From Pseudisothecium myosuroides (lineage: Eukaryota; Streptophyta; Bryopsida; Hypnales; Lembophyllaceae), in contig OX637287.1 in assembly GCA_951799445.1 (NCBI GenBank), positions 42,747,724 to 42,811,723 of the forward strand: a stretch of DNA of 64,000 bases, given 5' to 3'. The notes beneath the pieces were generated by a model, which saw nothing but the letters and a program-made list of their open reading frames with translations, did not search any database and had not been told where the DNA came from. Position numbers and translations under genes: made by a program. How positions within the stretch are numbered: position 1 is the stretch's first letter; every line of letters starts with the position of its first letter. Of the stretch, positions 24,014 through 34,600 are shown in pieces.

Positions 24014-24105
24014 GTGGTATCGGCTGACGGCCGACATCCTTCGAAATGCGATTCCGATCCATTTCTACCCATTCGAAAGATGTCGGCCGTCAGCCGATAC
24101 CACAG
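24014..24105. repeat. Hairpin made of two inverted palindrome sites
   Basis: The palindromes at 24018 and 24081 are exact reverse complements of each other, and the match extends outward (TGTGG/CCACA) and inward (GACATC/GATGTC and TTCGAA on both sides). The result is a stem of more than 25 bp around a loop of about 25 bp. It lies in the left subterminal region of the element. Confidence 0.7.
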
Positions 24106-24479
24106 ATGTTCTGTACCAGAACATCTCCATCCCCGTAGGTAATTTCCGCATACCTCCCCCCACCAAACAACTGCTACCATTTCTATGACATGTATGAGAA
24201 TCCCGTGCGTCAACCATGGCCTTCCTACCTGCATTGACCCTTTTGAAGCCCCCTGCGTGTCCCACTTGAAATCCCATTGCGACAATGAGTATTTTATACC
24301 CGTCAGATCCCACATGAGACCAGTAACGAGACGCCCTAATAATAGTTGACAGGATTGAAGAGCACACAAGGCATGCACATCTGATGTCGGCCGGCAGCCG
24401 ACATGTTTGCGTGAACCGAAAATCAATCTGAACCCCAAGCAGCACTCCTTGACTCCAGACGTATGATATGAATAAAAAG

Positions 24480-25500
24480 TTGACATGTCCGTCCGTCTGA
24501 CGCTATCGACGCGTACGAAAGCATCCTCCGCGAGTCCTCGTTTCGTACCGAATCCTGTAAGCAAGTTCCTTTGGCTGTTTGAGGCGCAGGCGGTGTACTT
24601 CCACCGAACAATCTGTGCTATACACAGTGACCGGATTCCACCTGATTTCGAAAATATCCCGCGTAGTACATCCGTCTGCGGAACCCTTTCATTATGTATA
24701 GCACAAATTGCTGCGTGGAGATTCATCACCTGTGCCTGCATCCTCCCCGGGAACTCGCTCACAGTATCCGTGCCCGAACGATTCAACTTTAGAAGGAAGC
24801 ATTCGAACGGTCCGAGCGCGCCTGACATCCATGTCTTGAATCCGGATGTGCGTCCTGAATTCCCTTTATTACAGTTGATTCTACATCAAAATGATGGTTA
24901 CAAATGTCTCTGATAGAGAAAAGGTGTCCATCTATATATCCCTCCTAAATGCCTACATGTGCATCTATGTCGGCTGGCAGCCGACACCGTGCGCGCGTAG
25001 ACGTTCCGTGCTCCACTGCCTCCTCCGAGTCTCCGTTGATTGCACAACCCTGTAAGCACGTTCGTCCAATGTTTGGACGTAAGCGTTGTACCTCCACTGC
25101 ACAACCTCTGTTACACGTAGTGACGTGATCCCGCGTAGGTTCGAGACCTGTCTGCGAGAGCGCTTCATTACGTGTAGCAGAGGCTGCGCAGTGGCGATTC
25201 AGCGCCTGCGCCTGCAACATCCAGAGGAACTTGCTTATAGTGTCCGTGCCCGAATTCTCCATGTCAGTTGCCCGCCTATATACATAAATGGACTACAGTG
25301 TCGGCTGGCAGCCGACATATAGCGCGCCTGTATCCCGTTCATGAATCCGGATACGTGTCCTGTAATTTCTTAATTACAGGTGATTATTAATCCAAATAAT
25401 GATTACAAATGCTATACAAAAGAAATAAGTGTCCACCAACATCCAGAGCCTATATACAACAATCTACATCTATGTCGGCTGGCCGCCGATACATTTCGCG
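24480..25500. repeat. Two diverged subterminal units of about 500 bp, each quasi-palindromic
   Basis: Unit 1 (about 24480-24990) and unit 2 (about 24990-25500) share order: a GC-rich block with CCTGTAAGCA, then a central imperfect inverted repeat (in unit 1, TGTGCTATACACAGTG against TATGTATAGCACA; in unit 2, CACTGCACAACCTCTGTTACACGTAG against its near-complement). An AGTnTCCGTGCCCGAA phrase, TTACAG, GATTACAAATG-like DNA and finally a palindrome follow. Because of this symmetry both strands carry open frames with look-alike peptides, so these are not genes. Confidence 0.65.
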
Positions 25501-25528
25501 CCTCCTTGTGTGTCAGTACCAGTCGTCC

Positions 25529-28500
25529 TCAGCTGGTGCCTCCCAAGACGAGAGTTCCCACCTCTGTGTTCGGCCCCTCAAATCCCTTCTGGCACTCCGG
25601 TGTCACCTGGACGTAGAGCTTGTGTAAGGGTGACCCCGGCATGCACCGCGGCAGCCCAATGCGAGCGTTTGCCCGACAGAATTCCGGGACCGATAGTCCC
25701 GAGGCCAGGAAGTTCTCGATGAACGGAATCATCGTGGACTGGAGAAAGGGTAATTTCGGTGGATTAGCATTTTTCTTGGGTTTCTCCGAATATAGGGTAC
25801 AAGCGGGTGGATGAACCGCATTGAATGGATCATTGAGTACGTTTCTGTATGGCACGTGATCCACGATCAATGAGTTTGTAAGGGAGGCTCCATTCTGCCT
25901 AAGATCCGGCACGGACGATATGATCCGTGCGAGACGTTTTAGGTAGATGGGTTTCCCAGGAGTGGCTGGATCCCTATACGCACTCTCGTCACACATTTGC
26001 TGTCCGAAGGCAATGTAATTTTCCGGGATCTCCGGCACCGCCCACCTCATATTATGCATCCGCGCATTGAGTTGAGCCAAGGGCAAATACGATCAGTAGA
26101 CAATGACAATGTCCTGCCTCATACAAAACTGCAAGAATTCCCTAATTCCTGGCCTCTCTCTAACGGTTGACCTCTGCTGCATAGTGGCCGCCTTGAGAAT
26201 GAGCGGCTCATAATACATCAGTGTTCCCTGGACCTCTAGGAACAAGAACAACTTGTGAGACGCCACCGCTGGCGTGTCCACGACCTTTGCCTTTTCTCTC
26301 GTATCGAGATCCGGCTGGTTACATTCGTCCCCGCCTTCGGACACTTTGTCCTCAGAGGGCTCAGAATGATGAGTGTGATAATCTGCAATGCAAGATGAAA
26401 TCCACATACCATGAGATGCACTTCCAGAGCAACATGAGAGTAGCATTAGAATGTATCGGCTGGCAGCCGACATACTACCCACATCCTAGTCTGCATCGAT
26501 AGAGGCTACGATAGACGAGTTAGGAGCAACAAGTCCGTGCCATGCAGAACTAACATTACAAGACCTAGTGTAGTGATACCCCCCCTTGGCCCCAGCATGT
26601 CTATCGCCTACGAACCTCTAACTCGCGTCCGCTTAGATGCTGGACTGGGCGACATCTGTTCGTTCGGGAAGTCCATCTCCTGCCCGACATTTGATTCGGC
26701 TCCCCCTTCTGCGTCTCCAGTATCCCTTACCCGTTTTTCCTTGGAGGGTCCCGAGAGCCGCGAGTCCACTGCCTTTGAAGTTTTTCCACCTCCAGTTGCT
26801 TTGCTCCTTCCGCGTCGCGGCTCACCCTGTGAGTTGGTTCCCTGTATCGGCTGGCCGCCGATAGCGACATCCTGCGCTGTGGCAGGCCTCCCCATCGCGA
26901 TGAGCATTTCCCCGGATTGCGGTGTTCGGTCCGCCGCGAGAACGTCCACAGGTGCTGTTCCGCCCCTGACAATTTCCTCGGATTGGGGGATGGCATGCAA
27001 ATCCACCACCATTGCGTCCGCTGCGGTTGATGGTCCGCCATGAGGATCTGTTGCCAACCTGTTAGCTGCAGTTGGAGTCCGAGGGGATGAGGTTCCATAA
27101 TGAACCACGGAATCCGGTGTCCCCATCATTCTCCTTTGCGGCAGTTGCGTCTCCGGCTGTCGTTCCGTCGACGGCGTCCGATTTGCCCTTGAAGTTGAGG
27201 GACGTCCTTCCGGTGGATTGGGTCCCACAATTTCGACGTCTGACTCTCCACCTTCCTTGGTGTCGCGTATCATGAGCGGCCGTGTGGGGGGTACCACATA
27301 TGCGGCAGAGACCAGGTTCATTCCCTTGACTCGCTCGTTCGCTTTTGCCAGTCCTTCCTCCTCTAGAACGAACTCCAGCACAGAGCGGCCATTCCTCTAC
27401 GTGAACAATGACTTGGAGTTAGTAACTTGATGTATCGGCTGGCAGCCAACAGAGTGAGAGTCAAAGAAAATGGAGTTCCAGAAATCTTACCAGAGCGAAA
27501 TCTGTAACGTTTCCACCTCCCCAGACGTTGATGACGATAGCGTCCTTGGACTTGAGCGTCGGCTTCATCAAGCGTTCTAGGAGTCCATGTCCCACTCCAC
27601 ACATTCCTCCGTTCCAGTCGACCTCCCCGTCCACATCCACTTGATACCAGTCGAGCTGCTTGTTGATCCCGGTGATCCTCTTAAAGACTCCAAATAGCTC
27701 CGCTCCGTCATCTGGCTTGGGGAAGGTGAGAGAGAGTGTGACGAGTGGCTTGGGCTCGATCTCTTCTCTCCTGAAGCCTCCCCGCGGAGATGGCTGGTAA
27801 TACACCGTATGAAAGTACCACGATGACGCTGACGATAACGACGCCAATGCAACCGAATCTCGGAAGCGTGATCCCCCAATGAAGAGCATGGGGAGGGGAA
27901 TATATCCATCGCGTGCTGGGTTGTTCGGGCCTTCCTCCTCCCCGGGAATTTCAACGTATCTGGCGATGGCCTGGAAATCGCTCTTATTAATCCCCAACGG
28001 AATCCCATCGTTTGCATACCCGAAGAGCACAAAGAACTTCTTGTCCGTAGGTTGCAGCCCGTCTGTCTCCGCGCTTTCCCAAAGCGAATCCAGGACGTCG
28101 TCGATGTTCTGTCCCAGGCGACATTCATACTTGAGGTTTGAACTACTCCCTGCGACGGTCTCCTGTGGAACCGCAACCGTGGAGTACTTCGTCAATGTCG
28201 TGTAGAATACCCCCGGCGCCTTTCCGTCCGTGGACTTATCCGTGGTCGGGTTCATGGGGTTGACGCGTTCGTTCAGCCATGTGTTCCCCTCCGTGACCTT
28301 CTTGACATCCTTCCAGACGTTTCTGACGACACCCGGAGAGTACCCCTCCTTGTCCGCGAGTTTCTGCCATGCCTCGTCTGAGTAGGGCACCCAGGTCGCA
28401 TCCTTACAGGGGAGGGGAAACTTCTCGCGGAGCCACATGATCTCGTTCATGACCACCCTGTCCAGCTTTTTGTCCTTGCACCAGTCGTACAGGGTGATCA

Positions 28501-30447
28501 CTCCCGAGCCCCTTGCCTTGGCTGTGTTCTTGATGCTGACGCGAAGGGCCACAATCTCGTCCGCCAGTTCGCAGAGGTCTGAATCACGCAGCCCCAGAGT
28601 CGGCGTGAGATCCGTCTTTGTGATGTGCGTGAGCGGCTTCCGATTGACGAGTTGTATCGGAAGAGTCCCGTCATCTCCAATGAGCTCTCCATTCTCCCAC
28701 GCGTCGAACACCTCCGTCCACAGTTCCCAGGTGTTCTCCTTGATGAAGATGAGGGGCAGCTTCGATGACACTTTCTCCTCCACGAAGTGCGCCATCACCT
28801 TCAGCTTCGCTGCCTGCGGAAGTGCAAGTCCTCAACATTCAGAACCTCGGGCTAATCTATCGGCTGGCAGCCGAGAGACACAGACGACTCACAACTCACA
28901 ACATGAAATTGTAAGAGAATCTGTATCGGCTGGCAGCCGACTCAGAAGCAGGTCTTGAACTAGTGCACACATCACGTATACGATGATCAGAATGAACGCT
29001 GAGCGGAAGTGCCTACCTCAAACGCAGTTGACGGTTTTCCACCCCCGCGATGTGGCTCCGGACATCCTGCCTTCACCCATGCCGGTCTCCCCATTTCAGC
29101 ACAAGATCGGAACGTCTCCTTGGCCACCTTCTCCGCGATGTTCAAGTTCAAGGCGTTTGAAACCCTGACGAGAGTGTCCGCGTCTTCCGCCCAAACCGGA
29201 ATGACTTCAAATTCCAGAAGATCCTTCTTTGCATCCGAGCCATCGGGGAAGTTCTTGGCGAGTTCGAGGCATGCTGTAACGGTATGCTGACCACCAATGA
29301 TGTACCAATGCACATCAGGAGCTTTCCACCAGGGCACTGGAACACCGTTCACCGTTGTGGTGTCTCCCACACGGGGACACTTGTCCATGACAGCATCCAT
29401 TCCTTTGTCGGTTTCCAAGGGCTTCCGCTTCAATGGAATTCCATGGATTTCCGGCTTCTTTCGAATGGACCCGTATCCCTTATACATCGTTGTCACCTAC
29501 AATGACGATTTCCTGGACAATTAGAAACCCTACATCAAAGTGTCGGCTGGCAGCCGATAGAATAAAAAGTAGAGTATTATATATAAGGCAGTTCAAATGA
29601 AGAGATCTTGAGCTACAATACCTGTTTCAGGCGGTCCTTCGCGATCTTCCTGTACTTGAGATCATCTGGTGCAATGTGGAGTCTGTTAGCTTGGATGACC
29701 CCCGGAAGACGTTGCTTCTTGTAGGGGAAGGCATGCCCCAGCCCCTTGTCCAACGCCTCGTAGATGGCGTTCACCTCGCTGTCCTTTGTCTTCGTGGTGA
29801 GGTGATTCCCACGACGTAGGGCCTCGTCCAGTGTGATCTTGAAGGCCTTCTTGGGATCTTTCCCCTTCCTCTTGGGTTTGCTCGGTGACCCCGCCTCCAC
29901 GACAGCAGTTTCCGCCTCCACAGTCGGTGTGCTGGACGGCTTCTTTCTTGCGGAGGGCACCTTCTTCTTTCCTTTCTCCAGGTCCCGAATGGCAAGCGCA
30001 TTACGGTCATCCCTTTCTGCTTTGAGAATATACCATCCCTGCACCAGGTCCTCAGCATCCACGGGATGGTTCTTCTCGAATGTCATGCCCATCGCCATCG
30101 CCATATTTCCACAGACCTCCTCCGTGCATTTGTCGAAGGGCAACTCCACCGCGATGTAGTCCGCTTCCCCTTCCGGATTCGCAAGTGGGACCAGACAGAT
30201 GAGGACATGAACAGCGTCACCCACCGCCATAACGGACATGACCTTCCCCTTGCCCGGGACCATGTTTCCCTTCATCTTGTACGAGCACGCAATCTCGACT
30301 ATCCCGTCAGTCAACTCCCTCCAGCAAAGGCCCCACTCCTCAATTGCTGGACTTGCTTTCCAAGTTGCGCGTGGTGGAATCCCGTCGGAACATATCCCGG
30401 AATTCGGAATCTGTTCACCGAGGAGTCTTAAGAGCAGGGTAGGTTTC
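25529..30447 (-). CDS. Multi-domain element gene: ParB-like, methyltransferase-like and FCP1-like HAD regions, five or more exons
   Basis: Minus-strand exons by splice signals: 30447-29622, 29496-29017, 28813-27491, 27396-26616, 26382-25529, all joining in frame, with donors GTATTG, GTAGGC, GTAAGA and weak GTTCGT. The 5' exon is missing: 30447 follows a TTCTGTGTGCAG acceptor. Exon 1 has no recognised fold but a basic patch (KPKRKGKDPKKA). Exon 2 carries WYIIGGQHTVTA, like the GGxHR motif of ParB/sulfiredoxin domains. Exons 3-4 join as VINVWGGGNVTDFALRNGRS with a following LEFVLEEEG, resembling motif I of DNA methyltransferases (moderate to low confidence). Exon 4 then becomes a low-complexity linker. 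Exon 5 has FLEVQGTLM, RERPGIREFLQF, CDESAYRDP and LIVDHVPYRNVLNDPFNA, an FCP1/NIF-type HAD phosphatase pattern. It has an in-frame TGA at 26095-26093, and the first catalytic Asp is replaced. The product may stop at the TGA. Confidence 0.65.
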
Positions 30448-30633
30448 CTGCACACAGAAGACATGAGTTCAGCGTGCTACGTAATAGTGTCGGCTGGCAG
30501 CCGATACGGTAAGGGGGTACAATGTATCGGCTGCCAGCCGATACAAGTTCCGGTAATTCATGACAACAAAATGAACTATATTGACTGCCTGCCGATAATG
30601 TATTCAGACTACAAAAAGTGGAGGTGCTGATGC

Positions 30634-30883
30634 TGTCGGCTGGCAGCCGACACAGAATTCATGCAATGAACGAACGTATACAAACATGAAAAACATGGAA
30701 GGGGAAACTGTATCGGCTGCCAGCCGACACAGAATTCGTGCAATGAACAAGCGTATACAAACATGGAAAACATGGAAGGGGAAACTGTATCGGCTGCCAG
30801 CCGACACATAATTCGTGCAATGAACAAGCGTATACAAACATGGAAAACATGGAAGGGGAAACTGTATCGGCTGCCAGCCGATA
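30634..30883. repeat. 77-bp tandem repeats, each carrying a palindrome, in the divergent intergenic region
   Basis: Palindromes at 30634, 30711, 30788 and 30865 are spaced exactly 77 bp. The spacer is nearly constant (AATTC.TGCAATGAACnA, CGTATACAAACATG, AAAACATGGAAGGGGAAACTG). The array lies between the leftward gene, whose known exons start at 30447, and the rightward gene (ATG 31670), so it is placed to act on both promoters or as an origin-like iteron block. The open frames it creates on both strands are by-products. Confidence 0.85.
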
Positions 30884-31669
30884 CAGGGATTGAATGGTAC
30901 TTGTCACTGACTGCATCGGCAGTTGCCATCTTCTGGATCAGGGAAGTCGTGTCGGCTGCTCTGCGTCTCCTGTCGGCTGGTGAGGTCGTCTGCTCACTAC
31001 TGCCTCCAATTGTATCGGCTGCCCTGGATCTGATATCGGCTGACCTAATCAGCGGAGCGGCTGACCTAATCTGCGGAGCGGCTGACCTAAAAAATGCGGC
31101 GGCGGGGGAGCGGATACTATATGACCCGAGGAGTGTCGGCTGCAAGCCGTGGGACCAGAAAACAGGGAGACTGTGGGAGAGACAATGAGAGAGAGCGAGA
31201 GCATGAGTGAGAGAGCGCGAGAGAGAGAGAGAGACTGATCCTGAGCGTGGAGAGTTAGAAATGAGCTGAAATGAAAGTGATCAGGGGAGTATACCCCCCT
31301 CCCTACTGAAGTGACGGCTGCCAGCCGGGAGGCGCAATCATTACGATTTCATCCACTTTTTTCATCCGTCCATGGTTTCTCATCCAGTCTGAGACGCGTC
31401 ATCGTCATTTGCAGCGCTCATATTGTCCGCTATAGTGGTCCTCAGCTGTTTCGATTTAGGTCCTTCTCATATCCATGCAGTCCAAGGTGACGGCTGCCAG
31501 CCGACACAATCTCAAGGTCAGTCTCATGTTCAGAAAATAGGTGATCCTCATCAATGAGGTCGTCTACTGTGATGGATATTGTTGTATCGGCTGCCAGCCG
31601 ACAAGGGGAAGCGCGATTGAACTGAACAGGAGATTCGACATCGCTGGTTTTAATTTCAGATTGTGTACC
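30884..31669. promoter_or_regulatory. Divergent intergenic region with palindrome half-sites and GA microsatellite
   Basis: At 30947-31150 half-sites cluster: TGTCGGCTG, TATCGGCTG and GCGGCTGACCTAATC occur seven or more times without their second arm, and one degenerate full site reads GTGTCGGCTGCAAGCCGTGG. A GA-rich microsatellite follows (about 31185-31234). Full palindromes lie at 31312, 31498 and 31585. A TTTTAATTTCAG acceptor at 31659, eleven bases before the ATG, suggests a leader intron. Both promoters should lie in this interval; no TATA box is obvious. Confidence 0.5.
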
Positions 31670-34600
31670 ATGACATCATCTGATGAGCCGGGGCTGGATA
31701 CCACTGTAATTGAAGCATTCACAAGAAATGGAGGCTCTGGGAGGTTGAAGATTCGGAAGGGAGCAGTCGTCGCGCTGACACTGGAAGGACTATATTACGC
31801 AGGTAGGGCGGTCGTAGAGAAGGTGGTGCAGCAGGATCCATGCCTCGTTTGCGTTCGGGTGATAGATGTTCCATCGAACCTCGACATGCCCATTCCGTTT
31901 CCGGAGGCAGACTTGCACTTCCTCCGGCAATGCGCAGGAAGGTCGATTGTATGGGAGGCAAAAAATATTTATCCTTATGCGGAGTCGGAAGGGTCATCTT
32001 CCGTTGGTGTCGGCTGCCAGCCGACACATGGAAACACGGACGGGAAACCCATACAGCAATTCCTGTCACTCTCTGTCAATATGGAGGTTGTACTTCTGAT
32101 GATGGTCGGTAATGACCTGCAGTATGCTGGTGTGGGATCCATTGTAGAATGCTCACCGAAGGGATATTGGAATGGCTTCCGCGTACCACACAGCTTCTTC
32201 GTCGTCGTCAAGCTTCTGCATGTCCTCGAGGAGTTCGAGGATCAAAATGCCTACTGCGAGATTCCAGAGTTCATGACACTGAACCGCTGTGTGGGATTTA
32301 GAATTCTATGGAGTGGATACAAGGTGAGGCCGGTCGTGGCACCTAGTTCATCGACCGTGAATGTCGGCTGCCAGCCGACAGATATTACAGGAGACTATCT
32401 CATCCACTCACAGCTAGATAGGAGCCCGGAGAGTGGAGGTAGCTCAAACAATGTAGTCGTGGAATTCGGGGACTCGATCGATGAACAGATTCCTGCCACT
32501 GCATCGGATGAAGACGATCGAGAGGATAGGCTCTACTCATCGGACGGGCAATGCTGCGGATCTGCTCATGGAATTCACAATGTTCATGGTTATAGTACCT
32601 CTGTAGATGGCAGCTATCCGAGCAGCGGCAATGACTGCTCTGTTCAGGCAGTCGACTTTAGGGGTCATGGAGGTAGTGGAGAATCCAACGCGAACTCGGA
32701 CGGCGTGCAGTCGGGGCTACCCATCATGGACAGACCTCTTTGGAGGAATAAATACTGCCAACTTCTCAATGACGATTTCTCAGTCTTCGGAAGAGCAATG
32801 ATACAAGTCTGCCTACCGGAGGAAGCCTGCGACGATCGCGTTCTCAGAGATTCAGAGGTAGGGGTCATGTTGGTCTCGGAAAATGAGGAACTGCAAATGA
32901 CATCCATGCGGTGGAAGATAACACACGCTAGATTAGAGGGGGGAAGGCTACTCTCGGAGATGGTCACGCTCTGCTCAGAGGTTGCTCTGCTGGAGGAGCC
33001 GGATGACAACGGATGTCAGGGGGTGCCCAGAAATCCCTACCGGTCGGTGCGCAGGAAAGTCACTCACAAGGATCGCGGTGGAAAATCCAAATTGCAGCTC
33101 AAGATCTCGGAGTTGGAGATACGTGCGGTCAGCTCGCAAAAGTGCTGCAATCTCAGATGCTGCCAGACGTTTCCTTGGGAGGAAACAAAAAATATACAAA
33201 GGAAGTTCTTCGCAGCCACATTCGAGACAAGGAGGGAAATGGCATATACGGTGCACACTCAAATACATCCGGGGATCGTTCCAGGTAAAAAAGTCATTAC
33301 TCTTGCAAATAGAGACGTATGCGAAAACGCTTGGTGTATCATTCACGGGGTCTCAAGGTCGGCATACCATGTTTACAAGGCGGCGGCCGCAGGAGGATCG
33401 GTCAGCGGATCGCATGGGAATGCGAGGTCCACAAGACCACGTCCGAAAACAATTCAAGCCCAAGCAACTCTCATGACAATCATCAATGAGAATGCAGATC
33501 AGATGCCAAACGAATTCAGGCTAGTTGGGAATAAGCGCGTAGACAGTCTCAAGGTCGTGCCCTCGGCAATGACGTGGGATCACATGCGCGAACAAGTAAA
33601 CTCAGTAAGTTCATCATCTTCTTCTATTTAGACATTACATACTACTGTTTGTCGGCTGCCAGCCGATACCATGTACTTATGGAATGGAAGCACGTTGGCA
33701 GGCGCTTTAGGCATACTTCTCTGCTTTCCTCAGTCAGGGTTCTGCATCTCTGTCGGCTGCCGGCCGATACAAATGCTCAACCTTATTGCGCAACCTCATT
33801 TGCCAAATGATGTCCTTCAGGTCAATAGGGTATGCAATTTGGAGCCAGTCTCGCAGTCCGCGATCAGCCGCCTTCGGAAGACACATTTCAAAAATGTAGA
33901 GGTCAAGGCGGTGGGAAGCAATTTCTCAAAATGCACAGAATGTGACTTCCTCGTAGAGTGTATTGCAAAGTATCCCAGGGGCTGTGATGAGTGGCAGGCG
34001 CTAGTCGACGACAGAGAGAGACATCTCAACTACCAAAGGGCATGTAGAAATGTCTATGGAGGATGGACCGCGCAGTCAGTCAGAAATCCATCAGAGTTCC
34101 TGTGCATCATTCATGATAAAATGGACACCAAGAAGACAGCGATTCCAAGGATGATGCGCGTCACAAAGGCCACCGCGGGGCTAGGGCAATTGCCAATATC
34201 TTGCACGGGCATGCTCACACATGGCCATGGAGATGGCGCATATGCGCATTATTCAACCTCGCTCTGGCCGGGGGACTCAAATTTCACAATTTCGTCGCTC
34301 TGTAGGGTACTTAGGGCGCTAGAAGCACCACCTGTGCGGGAGTCGAAGGTGCTCTTCAAATCACCACCGCAGAATAGCTTCTTTGAGGCTCTGATGCATG
34401 GAAAATCCAGGTGCAACTCATCCATTCCGCAGGCACAGGAGAAGGTTAATAACATTCAAACATCAGGGCGGCCTCATATTCCACTGCCGAGGAAGCTCTT
34501 CTTGCAACTGGACAACTCAGCAAAGGACAACAAAAATAGGTTCCTCATGGCTTTCTGCTCATTACTCACCGCGAGGCGCATATTTAAGGAAGTTACAGTC

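Noticed and set aside
23875..24828. 317-residue minus-strand open frame
   Set aside because: It crosses four palindromes and a self-complementary block. A mirror frame with similar peptides lies on the other strand, which is expected from an inverted repeat and not from a gene.
25529..30447. Bacterial contamination or recent bacterial transfer for the ParB-like and HAD regions
   Set aside because: The exons are separated by in-frame GT-AG introns and lie inside a plant element with matched inverted repeats, and the HAD region is of the eukaryotic FCP1/NIF type.
30609..31145. Overlapping open frames on both strands across the 77-bp repeats
   Set aside because: They are translations of the tandem palindrome array (repeating SFPFHVFHVCIR or GWQPI-like peptides) and end where the array ends.
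32324..32390. A 67-bp intron around the palindrome at 32362
   Set aside because: GT and AG signals are present, but joining at 32391 meets a stop within ten codons. The acceptor at 32413 keeps the frame and was preferred.
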